The notes below the pieces were generated by a model. That model was not told the DNA's origin and made no database searches. It worked only from the letters and a program-made list of their open reading frames with translations. Source: Sipunculus nudus (taxonomy: Eukaryota > Annelida > Sipuncula > Golfingiida > Sipunculidae). From it: a stretch of DNA of 64,000 nt. The translations under genes were made by a program, and so were the position numbers. Numbering within the stretch: the stretch's first letter is position 1; each line of letters begins with the position of its first letter. Of this stretch, positions 8,701-20,180 are shown piece by piece. The stretch spans positions 75,650,453-75,714,452 of the forward strand of contig CM049311.1 of assembly GCA_026874595.1 (NCBI GenBank). Direction: 5' to 3'.

Positions 8701-11700
8701 ATATACTGAGAGAAAGTTTATCAATAAATGTTATGTTAACTTTGCTTGATTTTTTTAAGACGGCAGCATATATTGACAAAAGTATCAATATACTTAGCTT
8801 CCTTTACTGCTTGATCTCCGCCAAGGCTTTGCATATACATGGCATATACATGCATAGTGTATTATATAAACATCAGATATATGATGTATCATTCTTAATT
8901 TGAATTCAGATTGTTAGATATACAACGCTGCCTGTCACTCACAATGTTAATATATAACATTGCGGTAGTTAATACGTTATTTCGTTAACATCATTTATAA
9001 GACCAAATTCAGACAAATCGAAGATCGAATAGATCAAAGAGCAGAAGGACTGAAAAATCAATAGAGAAAGTTGTAACCACATGGTGTCCATTTTTTCCAG
9101 CAGAAAAGGTATTCACCAAGTTAATATGTCGTTTTTGTATTCTGCGTGGTTGTATAACAGGTGCCAGGATCGACACCCGTAAGCCCGGTAGGTATTGTGA
9201 TATCCCCGGTAAAATATGTTGGCCAGAGGCAGATAAAGAGGGGGCGCGCCCACTCTTTAATCGACATAAAACGTGGCAAAATAATATTGCAACCCCGAAG
9301 TTTGCCTATCGCTCCATTATTCTTTCTTCCTGTGCTTCTGTACAAGAGTTATGTATATGAAGTATACACACACACACACACCCTCACACATTTTTTAAGG
9401 GTATTGATCCGCTCAACCTTTATCTGAGAGCCCTGTAAACCTCAGTCACAACCTTTCGCCTAGTTTTTGTTAAAAGGATAATATATGCCGTACCTCCTGA
9501 GTCCGCCTGCTCACTACATAAATTGATGCGAGGATGCAGTGAACGACTTCAGGAACGACTGTGTGGACTGGGGCGGGCTGGCGGTTTATAGATTGAATTG
9601 ACATTTTCCATCAGGCTTTTTATGTGCATGGATTTTGCTGGAAATCGAACTCAGGCAAAATAAAGTAGTTATGGCGAGTATAAAATACCAGAAAAAGCCC
9701 TGGTAAGTTATCGCAGCGACACAAAGTTAACAGACGGACGGACCGTACGTATAGGTAATACCATAGTACTTCCCGTTATAGACGGGCGTATAAAAAGCTT
9801 TTATATAGTGCAAGACTATAGATACCCCGTATAAACCAGAGAGACTCTTTAATTTTTGTTGGGAAAGTTTTTTTTTTCACAAGGACAGAATGGTTGCGAT
9901 AAAAGCGCTGGGTATAAAACCTAATATGCTGGAATCCCTGTCGGCATTATTGCTGAGACTGCCCATTCCTGAAAGTGTACGGGAACACACAGCTATACGC
10001 TCGCTCTTCGCTTTCCCGCCTGGAAGTGTGAACTGTAAGAAGTTAATACGAGAACAAAATATATCAATACAGAAGTGTGCTTAGACGATAGATATGTTGA
10101 TCAATCAAATACATTCTAAAAATGCTATGTACCATGATGGGGGTACTTCAATTTCTGGATATGTCACACTTCAAATCCCAATTAAAAGGACAACCCCCTT
10201 ACCGACGATGTCCCATTAAAATCTTGCATTTGGCAAGTCAGTGTGTACAAGAATATTTGCGAATCATATTTGACATAATCAGATATGAGGAATGGTGACT
10301 TGGGATTGTAGAAATTAACAAAATCATGAGGATGTCTAATTATAGCAGGGGTGTTAATTAGGTAAATTATGGTATATACACTGTTATTCATTATGAACAA
10401 GAAGCTACAAGTAATTTTTAAAATGACCACATAAACTAATTATTCTTTATCATTTGCCTGATTTCATTGATCACATAGAATTTATTTATTGGGCAGCACA
10501 TCGAGCCCCCTGACTATAAATGTAAGTATAAATTCTGAAATGTTACTTTAATTTAATTAAGTTCATGGGGACTTTGGGGTCATTAGGTGTAACCTGTTTA
10601 GCATATGATTAAATAGAACCCCTAGAAAATAAAACAGGATATATTCAATCAAACATACTGTTGAATGGAGAGCAGTATTAATATGTGTTAGATAATATGT
10701 AAACATTGATAATTCAGTTGGCCAGTAGTATCACCATCTTAATTATGAATAACAGTTCAAAAGGAGCTGCTAACAAACAAGAATAAGTGCTTAACTAAAC
10801 GGTTACTATAACTATGGTTACCATAATTTCGAAATCGATCACAAAAGGAATGAAAATCAGTACTATCAAGGACAACAACAAATAAGAACATTGGTTTGCG
10901 AACACACAGTTTCAAAGATAGCTTAAATATCTATATAGCTAATTTGTGGATTACACAAATACTTGCCCCTAAGTATATAAATAAAATTGTGATATTTTTA
11001 TATATCGTGATGAGATTTTAGCTGTGAATACATGACTGACTCAGTAGGCATTTATACTGGACAGACAAGCCTACTCGAGTCGTCACATAAGTCTGATATG
11101 GGGGACTAACTGCAATGGCAATCTATCTTTTTGCACAGACAACTTTGTAAACATCTTGTAACCTTACTGTTTCATTATGCTTAAGGAACTTATACAGCAG
11201 AATACATGTGAACTTGCAAATTACACTTTACATCCCACCTCTATGGTAACCAGACTGTTCCTGGGCTGGGTACCGGTTGCAAATTGTCCATTTAACCCAT
11301 GTGAAAAATTTAAGCTTGTATATCAAGAGAATTCGTGACATGGATGGGGGTTTATCAATATGCTGAGTTATAACAGAACCTTTTTTTGCAAATGGTAGGG
11401 TCACAAAAAAATCGTGCCGGGCATAAACACTAACATTCGTGTAGGTTAAAACCCCTCTCGGTTTCGTTAGTGTCAATTATTCAAAAAACACGATAATAAC
11501 GGTCTGTATAACTAATTATATCTAATTATATCAACTTTTGTAACTGATGATGTTATAAATATAACCTGTATGTATTGACAATGCTTTGCATGTGTTCAAA
11601 GACACAGGGGATCCCGTTGAGCCCTGTGTACAGCAAAGGGGCCATGATGCATAACGAAACCCGGAGGCGCACTCGGACAGGCCGCATATTCCTACATTTC

Positions 11701-13232
11701 CTACAAAAAACACGTCGCTTTTTCGCCACAGCTTTCGAAGATGGAAAGACCTGAATAAATTATCATTTAACAGTTTTAATAGTTTGAATTTCTTGTAGCA
11801 GCCACGACAACCCGAGGAGATGGAAGACCCAGGTCTACAAGACTTAATTTAATATTTTGTTTTTACATTTATCTTCTATATTTCGCCCTGGATATTTCAT
11901 CCTGGAAGCTTGTATATAAGAAGGTGGAATGCATGGGGTCTATTCCAGAACCACGTAGTGATTACATGCTTAAGCAAACGCACATTTACTTATAATTTCT
12001 TAGTTTTCCTTTTTTGCGCACTAACGAATATCTATTAATATTTATAATCTCAGTATTTCTATAAATGCTGTCTGTACTGCAATTTCCTCTATTTCTGTAT
12101 TTTTAAACTGCAGTCTGAAATGTACAATAGTAAAAATTCCCGGTAAGTTTTTAAGGTCTATCCGTAACATATAAGTCGAACCCCATACATTTTCGTCGGA
12201 ATTAATACATTGTACTTTCTTTTTCTTTTGCATAGCCATTTAAGGTTCACTCAACGGCTACTCCTTGATGTCAGGGTCGCTTGGAAATCATAACGGCACC
12301 TCCGAGCCCGTCAATACGCCAGTAAAAGAACCTGTTATCTAGCATGGTAGTACACCATAGCGTTGAGACGTGTTCTCGATAATTGAATTTCTATTTTAAC
12401 ACATAAAAACTGAACACTCACATGGCTGCGCAAAAGTTCGTGGTAGAATTATAGTATGTTGTACATTTAATGGGTGTATATTTTTTAAATATCACGCACT
12501 CCCAAAGACCTTTCCCGTTTGAAAGCTGAGCCAATGTTTTCGAGAAAGACAGTCACTGCATTCAGGTAGTGTGTAAACCCCGGACCTCACGGATTCCGGA
12601 TCCCGGACCCGAAGAAAAATCTGTAATTCTTAATCTCTTATGGTAATTTGTCCAGATATTTTAGCATAAAAGTAACTAAAGACATATTTTATATTATGAT
12701 TGGTTAAAACATAAAAAAATGTCTATTTTGCGACAAAATTTGATGATTAACACTCACGGACCATGGCGCACGGACATCACAGATTACGCGGAACCCTATT
12801 ATTCGTTGATTAACCATTTCTTTAGTAAATATTTTCACATCACGTTTAGCAATAAAACACCCAATTTATTATTGTGTTTTATCTGTATTTTCACATTTTT
12901 TTCTCAGTTTTTATTCATAATTTATGTTTGCTATTTATTTCATTTGTGTAGCGATATAAAACGTATACTAATTAAAAACACAATTACAAAGTCATTATTT
13001 TGGAACCTGTAGTTAATAGAAATGCAAGTAATCAACAATTCCATTCGGTATTCATATTATTTCAAACTTTAAATTGAATGGTTGTTATGAATGGAACATG
13101 AAACCTGTTGTTATGTGGATTTGCTCTGATGTATCAATCTCAGGTGCGTAACGACCTTACTTCAAATAAATCTCCCCCAGTGTGCCCGCAATATTATATT
13201 TTTATTTAACATAACAAAAAATTATATTAAGT
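8701..13232. other. No recognised gene; minor repeats only
   Basis: The sequence is AT-rich, with a short (AC)n tract at about 9366-9381 and a repeat at 9600-9760 listed separately. Short frames at 9121-9345, 9161-9427, 9890-10084, 11228-11476, 12042-12239 and 12719-13012 show no recognisable domain. Confidence 0.5.
9600..9760 (+). repeat. Dispersed repeat shared with 14.6-14.9 kb
   Basis: Contains GGATTTTGCTGGAAATCGAAC near 9630 and CCTGGTAAGTTATCGCAGCGACA near 9700, ending in GACGGACGGACC. The reverse complement of 14.60-14.86 kb carries near-identical blocks: CCTGGTAAGTTATCGCAGTGACA, ACGGAC and TTTTGCTGGGAATCGAAC. Confidence 0.7.
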
Positions 13233-13404
13233 GTGTGACATGAGTCCTATGTTTCCCCTCTTTTAGTAATAAATAAAAATATGAGCGGTGGTTATTGGGG
13301 TCCATCAAAATGGAACAGTGTGACATGAGTGCTTTGTTTCCCCTCTTTTAGTAATAAATAAAAATATGAGCGGTGGTTATTGGGGTCCATCAAAATGGAA
13401 CAGT
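13233..13404. repeat. 86-bp tandem duplication, two near-identical copies
   Basis: The block starting GTGTGACATGAGT at about 13233 recurs at about 13319 with roughly two differences, including a TTTCCCCTCTTTTAG stretch and an ATGAGCGGTGGTTATTGGGG stretch. The second copy's ATG (13366) opens a plus-strand frame that runs into the neighbouring MITE. The 86-bp period is not a multiple of three, so the duplication breaks that frame in the first copy. It is the youngest-looking duplication I saw. A 'ctcttttag' before an ATG superficially resembles a splice acceptor, but there is no other support for a gene. Confidence 0.85.
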
Positions 13405-13599
13405 CAGCAAAGTCAATTAAATGAGGTCCTTCGTCGTCGAAATATATTTGTAAACTTAAATCTTTCAGTGAATCAGTCATTTACAAAGCTGCAGCATTTA
13501 GGGACTTTGCTATGTTCTTACATCAGCAGTAGTGGTGTTTTTATTGGAATATATAATCAGTGGCGTCAATTTTTCTTCCAGGGTGGGAGGATGACTTTG

Positions 13600-13658
<59 letters not shown>
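13600..13658. repeat. (TA)n microsatellite inside the MITE
   Basis: Almost pure alternating TA for about 58 bp. Open frames across it coding Tyr-Ile repeats are artefacts. Confidence 0.95.
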
Positions 13659-13660
<2 letters not shown>

Positions 13661-13696
13661 TATATTACTTTTTTCAGCGTCTCTGAGTGACATATT

Positions 13697-13700
<4 letters not shown>

Positions 13701-13752
<52 letters not shown>
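13701..13752. repeat. Second (TA)n microsatellite inside the MITE
   Basis: Alternating TA for about 52 bp, separated from the first tract by about 45 bp of ordinary sequence. Confidence 0.95.
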
Positions 13753-13754
<2 letters not shown>

Positions 13755-13945
13755 GTATATATTTACATATAAATACTTTTTTATATATATGTATACTCAA
13801 TTAGGTTTAGATATAACATATTTTAGTAAATGGATTCAAAGTTTTTAATTCTATTTATTTATATATTTCATTTGCAATATTATAATATTATTCTCTGGAA
13901 AGTGGGGGGATGATTACATATAGGCCATCCCCCCTTGCCAAAAAG

Positions 13946-13967
13946 TGGGGGGTATATATACCCCCCA
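13946..13967. repeat. Perfect 22-bp palindrome near the MITE right end
   Basis: Arms TGGGGGG and CCCCCCA flank the self-complementary TATATATA, giving a perfect palindrome. Confidence 0.9.
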
Positions 13968-13991
13968 TCCCCCCCTATATTGACGCCCCTG

Positions 13992-14589
13992 TATATAATG
14001 GAAAATGAGGAAACTGGCTTGGGGTCCGGGGATTTCGGGGTTCGGGTTTTACTCACTGCCTTGAATTTACTACTGTTCGGAAATTTTCATTCTTTAAAAG
14101 ACCCCCCTTTTGAGCATTCTCCTCACACATGATCCCCTTGTGCACAATACAATACCACTGCGCGGAGGATGCCTTTTGAATGGGATCACAATTGGGAATT
14201 ATTTCGGACCGGTCACCGCGAAATGTAAGAAAAACCTTGATAGGGCCCCGGAGTAAAACTCTATCCCGCCATCACACACGCTATGGACATTGTGTTATGG
14301 CCCGAAGACACAAAGAAAGGAGGCGCCCGCAGGAGAGCAAATATAAAAAAATTATAAATTATGCACTTAATACGCAATTATTGCAAATAAAAATGGGTGG
14401 AATCTTTTCGGACAAACCGAGAGCATATGTATGTCGAAAATCACAGCAATCCGTACTATGGTATCAGAGGAGATACGGAAAATTACAAAAATCGCCTTAC
14501 TCTATTAATATGTAGATATATGTATATGCTGACTTGGGCATTATAAATATACTCTTTTTTTATATATTTTATATATATTCTCGATAACG
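13992..14589. other. No recognised feature
   Basis: A plus-strand frame of 111 codons (14180-14515) has no recognisable motif. Confidence 0.5.
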
Positions 14590-15180
14590 GGACGTATTAT
14601 GGTATACCCACGGTCCATCAGTCCGTTGTGTTTGAATGTCACTGCGATAACTTACCAGGACTTAGATTTGTTTTTCAAGAAACTCGGTTATAGGCAATTA
14701 AGATTCATGCATAAATAAATTAGGTAAGAAGTCCCAAGGCTATTTTGATGTGTCGACGGGATAACTTACCAGAAATATGGCGGATTCTGATGAAACTCAG
14801 ACATATCGACCGATATAGTATCTCTCCTATATGTTCGATTCCCAGCAAAATTCGAACATATATAATTAGATTAGAGAATACCATACTTTGGTGGCGCCGT
14901 GAAGACTTACCAAAAGTTTGATGATTCTGAATAAATTCATTATAAATATTAACCAATACAGTTTCTAACCTGAATAAAATTCTCGCATGTTTAACAATGT
15001 AAGAGGTCACCTGGATATTTTATGTTGCCATTCATCCGTCTGTTATCTTGTACTGTCGCCGCGATAGGGTTTTGATAGATTTTCACAGATCTTACCAACA
15101 GATTGCATATTATCGGGAAGATTATAGGTTATATTTTGGATGGCATGTAATTTCACAGTTTACTTGTTTCTGGAATGTGA
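14590..15180. repeat. Degenerate tandem repeat, 'gataacttaccag' family
   Basis: CGATAACTTACCAG-like blocks recur near 14645, 14760, 14903 and (weaker) 15053-15098, about 110-155 bp apart. A GTTCGATTCCCAGCAAAA block near 14833 resembles a tRNA B box, so a tRNA-derived SINE origin is possible but unproven. Reverse-complement relatives lie at 9.60-9.76 kb. Confidence 0.55.
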
Positions 15181-17679
15181 ATCCCTTAAATCACATTTCC
15201 CTCATAAACTAGTATCTGACTTTCCAAAAGCCTTTGCTACCAGGCTCATCTGTTGTCGAACATGTATAGTTCAGAATATGCAGGAATAAATGGACCTCCA
15301 AAAGAGCTGGTGCAGTTATATTTAAATCAATCAAAGATAAAATAATAGGTTGTGGAATATAATAAATATACCCTACTGGGAACACAAAATGGCAAAACAT
15401 GCAATACATATTTTTATGGTAGAAATTCATTCTACTCTAACCAGGACCGTTCGCAATATCCGTCTATCATCGCTCACACCCGCCGTCAAGTATACATACA
15501 TCGCTGATTTACTTAATTATACGACAATACATTTTATCTTATTAAGTTTTAAATTGTCAACAAAATAAACAAAAGTAGCATAAGCTTTGAAATAGTTCAT
15601 ATTATAGTTTAGGTTTGGCTTCTATCTATATTTGTGAGCAGTAATTGTGTTTCATCGATACGACGATACAGCATGCAAAGCGTATACCGGTAACCGTGTC
15701 AATGTGGCGTATCGATATATATCGATATATCTGTGTATTGATACAGCCCTAATATAAAGATAGTTTACATTAGACATATATCTATAACAACATTCTTGTT
15801 CATACAAAACTTGTATGTCTGCCATATTTAAATCTACTTATGCAGACTTTTATACCAAACAGAATATTCTTTGGAACTTATGTTACATTAAATTGTTTCT
15901 CCATTCTCTTCCATACACAATCTATTACTTAACAAGTCATAAAGTGAGTCCCCGTAAGAGTATGGAATTTTTACATTTCCAGTACAAGTATTTATATCAT
16001 TACATATTTCATTCTCTGTATAAAATTATCTCTTATAATTATAAATTTCTTTTAAAACATCTTCTAGCGAGTTTGTCATATATCTTTGTTATTTTAAAAC
16101 TTGTTAATTACTTTCAATCTAGCTCTTTGTTTTTCACGAGAAAGAAAGAAGTATTTTTTCTCCGTCCTCAATCCACTGTTGTCTTGCGCGAACCAAGATA
16201 CCTTTTGCCTTAACAACCTGTAACATTTCTAACCGCATAATTTTTTTTCATAACTCCTTAATAAATTTTCATTTGCTGAGTTGTCCTTTATTGTGTGCAG
16301 GCAGATTACAAAACTTGCATGTTATCCCAAACAACACTTACTTCTGATAGTCTTTTTTATGTGCCCATCTTAAGTTTCATAAAGATGGATTACAAGAACT
16401 TTGGGTGTGGCTAGGGAGAATCACCACCGTACGTGTTGTGACCCTTCGCATTCGACGTGTATATGAGTCTTCAGAGCCACACGGTCTGTGACGTCACCAG
16501 CAAATTTGGTACGAAGAAGCGTTCCTGAAGAAGGCTCACCCTGAGATCAACTTGTGAGGATATGAAAACAAAACTCCTCCACCAACTCCAGCAATGATTC
16601 AGCATACAGAAAAATATATACTGAGTGTATAAATACTAGGACCAGGCCCAGAAAGTTTTTTTAACACACCAAATTATTTTTTCTTTTGTTTTTGCTTAGT
16701 AAAATAAAAGCATATGAATTAACTGAATTTTAAGTGCTTTATTTCCAAATTCCATCCAACCGTGATAAAAAGGGAGATACAATGGGTCAATCCATGTGAA
16801 AATAACTAGGGGTATAGTTTGTGGTATGGCCGGGCTTTTATATTAAAATAGATTATTACCCCATTAGTGTTGGGAGTTTGTAAAGCCTAACACGAAGCCT
16901 GCTTGTCTGGCATGTTATCATGTCCCTTGACATTTATTAACCCAAGTCATTCCTCCGACAAGCCGTATTTTTCAAATAAAAGATTGCTTATTATCCGGTG
17001 GCTGGAAACACGTTCACGTTTTTGCATTAAGGTCAAGGACAGTCAATGGTAATTGCATGCGGAAGACCAACAAATTATTCTGGTGCTTCACTCCAGAAAA
17101 GAAAATCATTTTAAAAAATAATAATCTCCAATTCCTTGAATTATCTGTTAACTTGTCAAGGTGTATTTTGTATTCTCAGCTGGAAGGTTTCTTCGCTGTC
17201 TAATTTATTTGACGTTTAATACCAGGTCAATTATTTTGAAGTAGGGTTTTTATGGGTTAAAAATCATGTTGCGCATTTTGTATGGAGCAGAAAATAAGAA
17301 AGACCTTGAAAACCAAGCACCATCGTCACAGTGCGCAGAACCGGACTCCCAAGAGATTTGTGTGCTTTCAAACCTAAGTCCCACAATGCACCGGGCTTCT
17401 AAATACACAAGCGGCGTAGGTTAATGTAGTGAAGAGGGTGATGTAGTCCGATATTAATTGTTTTAAGGAAAATAAAATAAAGATGGGTATTTTTGTGGTA
17501 AGAACAGAACTAGAATATGGGTAGTCGACAAGCGACTACGTGTATCCGCCGAGATCAGAATGGTACGGGTGAAGTGAGGCATGGATTGAGTGGTAAGGGG
17601 AAACAGAGTGGGATGGATTATATGATTAATGGGGTGGAGAAGGCAACAATAATGGTTAGGGATAGGCCGATATGTCAAA
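15181..17679. other. No recognised feature
   Basis: AT-rich sequence. The 132-codon plus-strand frame at 15815-16213 is rich in Tyr, Leu, Ile and Phe, as AT-rich noncoding DNA tends to produce, and shows no domain. Confidence 0.5.
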
Positions 17680-18060
17680 CCAGTCCTTAGATATCAGCAT
17701 GGATGTCTGCAATATAAACATGATTGTACGTGGCGCCACCTGTCAATTGATGAGAAAGCTTTCCAAGATATATTTTCATGCTTAATTTCAGGTTGATAGG
17801 TCAAACCACTATTGAGGCAAGTAATTTTTACCCTAGGCAGAGGAACAGATGGAAACCACTTTAAAAATGGTTGAAGGATGGACCGCCAAATATATAAAAG
17901 CTGTAGAGCTATGTAAGATCTATACCCTTGAAAAGTTCCTGTCGACAAACCAAACCAGTCCTGAGATTATAGCATAGAAATTGCAGCGTAAAAGTGATTG
18001 TAGGTGGCGCCACCTGTCAAATAAACAAAAAATCTGTCCCAGCTGAATACACGTGCGAAA
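17680..18060 (+). repeat. Two direct partial copies of the GGTGGCGCCACC repeat
   Basis: The palindrome core TGGCGCCACC lies at 17731 and again at 18005, 274 bp apart. Both copies are preceded by AAACCAGTCC...ATAGCAT-like sequence and 'gtgattgta', and followed by TGTCAA. Together with the minus-strand copy at 3.3-3.5 kb, this shows a dispersed family. Confidence 0.75.
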
Positions 18061-18729
18061 TTTAAGGCAGAAATTTCTGTTTTGTTGGATACAATAAGTA
18101 ATATATTGTAAGCATTGCAGATGTAAAATGTAAACAAAAGGTGTTTCCTTGAAATGTTAAAAAAAAACGAATTTGAAGTTTGACAGCTGAGGCAAGTAGT
18201 CCCGGCGATCCCACAGTGGGATCAAACAACGACCTCTGGCGGAAGTTCGGCGTGCTTCATATGCGACGTAGGATGGTCCCCTTCTTTAACAAAATTGAAT
18301 AATTTTTTCGTGGATGATCTCATTCAACTGCGACGCCCCTAGACATTAAGAAGAGTATAGCTATAGGGGCACAAATGCAAGATGCAAACTATATATTTAT
18401 ATTTATAAGTTTAGTAGAGTTAAGAGTAAAGGACAGAAACACTGCCGTGTGCACACTGGCAGCCGACTGCTATTCAGACTAAGGTAGAAAACGTTTTGGT
18501 CACTAAATATGATTAATTAATGTGTGTGTATAGCAGCCGCAGAGGTTTGCTTGAGTTTTGTTTATTTAATCTGTCCCTGTTTGTGCGTGTTCTCCAGTAC
18601 AACTGATTTTCGATAACTAATATTTCGTCAGAGTAACAATCTCAAGTCACAGACTAATATTTAATTTTGACTTTGACTAATTTTCAACGTTGTGGGAACC
18701 GGGAGAGGCTGCATGTCCCTGCGATCCCT
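18061..18729. other. No recognised feature
   Basis: No ORF or repeat recognised. Confidence 0.5.
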
Positions 18730-20180
18730 TAGTCCATTGGCTAGAAGGGGTCACCGTGCACCCCCTCTGGGATTTTATGACATTGGTATTTTTTAGATTC
18801 CTAATTTTGTCCAATTAATGAATTAAGATGTTAACATTGAATATTTTGGGATACACTACCCTTTTAGGCCATTTAAAGACAACCGCGTCTTTGCGCACGG
18901 CACCCGCGGACAGGTAGTCTTGTTAAGGGGGTAGGGGTATGTAAATGGTTATAGCTCGCTCAATATTTGACATATTCACTTCAAACAAACTGCATTGTAT
19001 TTTCAGATAGAAGGGAAAAGTCACAAACAACAATAATCATATGAATTTGTTATGAATTTTTGTTAACTAACCAATTAATTACTATACATAAAAAATATCC
19101 AAAAAGAAAATTGCATTTAACAGTTTTTTTCTTTTATTTTTCAAAACAGAAGTTTATTTTCGAGATGATGTTGCATTTCTAAATTTCAAGTGCATTAATA
19201 CATTAGTACCTGACATTCTCACAAAATCTGTTGATAAAATTATGAATATTTGATCATATACACCTGCAATGAATGACCCATTGTTAATTCTATTTTATGG
19301 TATCCCTTGTATATAAGACGGATGTGGTGTCCCATTTTCCTCTCCAGATGCATTGATTTTCACTGTGATGCTTCATTGATACAATGAATTGTTATTTGTC
19401 TAAACCTGAAGGTGTTTATAAGTTTTAAAAATAATGGAAACTCTTTCTTAAGCCATTTTTTACATATAATAATTATGCAAAAATAACAATATTTAAGCGA
19501 TACTATAAGAAGGATCACCGTGCCCCTCTCTGGGATTTTATAACATAGATACTTAAACTATTTTAAATCCCCAAATATGTCCAGTAAATGAATTAACATG
19601 TTAACTCTAAGAATTCTGGGATACACTACCCTTTTAGGCCATTTAAAGACAACCGCGTCATTACGCACGGCACCCGCGGACAGGTAGCCTTGATATTAAG
19701 GGGTAGGGGTATGTATAGGCTTATAGCTCGCTTAATATTTGACATATTTACTTCAAGTAAAGTGCATTGTATCTGCAGTTACCTGGGGAAACTCACTGAT
19801 GAAAATAATTTGATCATTGTTTTATATATATATATTTGTTTATTAAGCAATTAAATACGATATTATTTAAATATCATGAATGAATATTGAATTTAACAGG
19901 TTTTTCTTTATTTTTATTCCCAAAAATAGTTTTGTTCGCGATGATGTTGACACTTCTTATATTCTAACGCATAAATAAATCAGTTCTTGACACTTTACAG
20001 ATACTTTTGATAAAATTATGAATATATGACCATATACAACTGCAAATTATGACCCATTGTTAATTCTATTTTATGGTATCCCTTTAATATATGATGATGT
20101 ACTTGATTTTCATTGTGATGCTTCCCTTATACTCTAAGAAGTTATTTTCCTGAATCTGAAGGTGTTTATTAGTTTTAATA
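18730..20180 (+). repeat. Left arm of the foldback structure (two direct units)
   Basis: The TCACCG anchor lies at 18751 and 19515, giving a 764-bp period. Both units share TTTTAGGCCATTTAAAGACA, the GC-rich core, GACAGGTAG, TATAGCTCGCT and the CTGAAGGTGTTTAT end. The inner boundary near 20180 is approximate. Confidence 0.8.

Larger units (their letters stand above)
13558..13991. mobile_element. hAT-type MITE with exact 8-bp target site duplication
   Basis: The left end begins CAGTGGCGTCAAT and the right end, read inward on the minus strand, begins CAGGGGCGTCAAT, so the terminal inverted repeats match at 12 of 13 bases. TATATAAT lies immediately outside both ends (13550-13557 and 13992-13999), an exact 8-bp duplication. 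CAG-starting termini with 8-bp duplications are typical of the hAT superfamily. The 434-bp element encodes no transposase and is mostly two (TA)n arrays plus G/C-runs, so it would depend on a transposase made elsewhere. The exact duplication suggests a fairly recent insertion, although the TA-rich duplicated octamer is less informative than a complex one. Confidence 0.85.

Noticed and set aside
9135-9210. tRNA-like GGTGTCGATCCTGGCACC word on the minus strand
   Set aside because: No matching acceptor, D-arm or anticodon arm could be placed upstream.
13219-13366. Possible splice acceptor (TTTCCCCTCTTTTAG) before an ATG
   Set aside because: The motif is repeated by the 86-bp duplication, an in-frame TAA follows, and no downstream exon with a recognisable domain was found.
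13366-13772. 106- and 70-codon frames rich in Tyr-Ile
   Set aside because: Translation of (TA)n inside the MITE; not a protein.
15815-16213. 132-codon frame, the longest non-transposon plus-strand ORF
   Set aside because: Composition is what AT-rich noncoding DNA gives. No domain, signal or membrane pattern is convincing.
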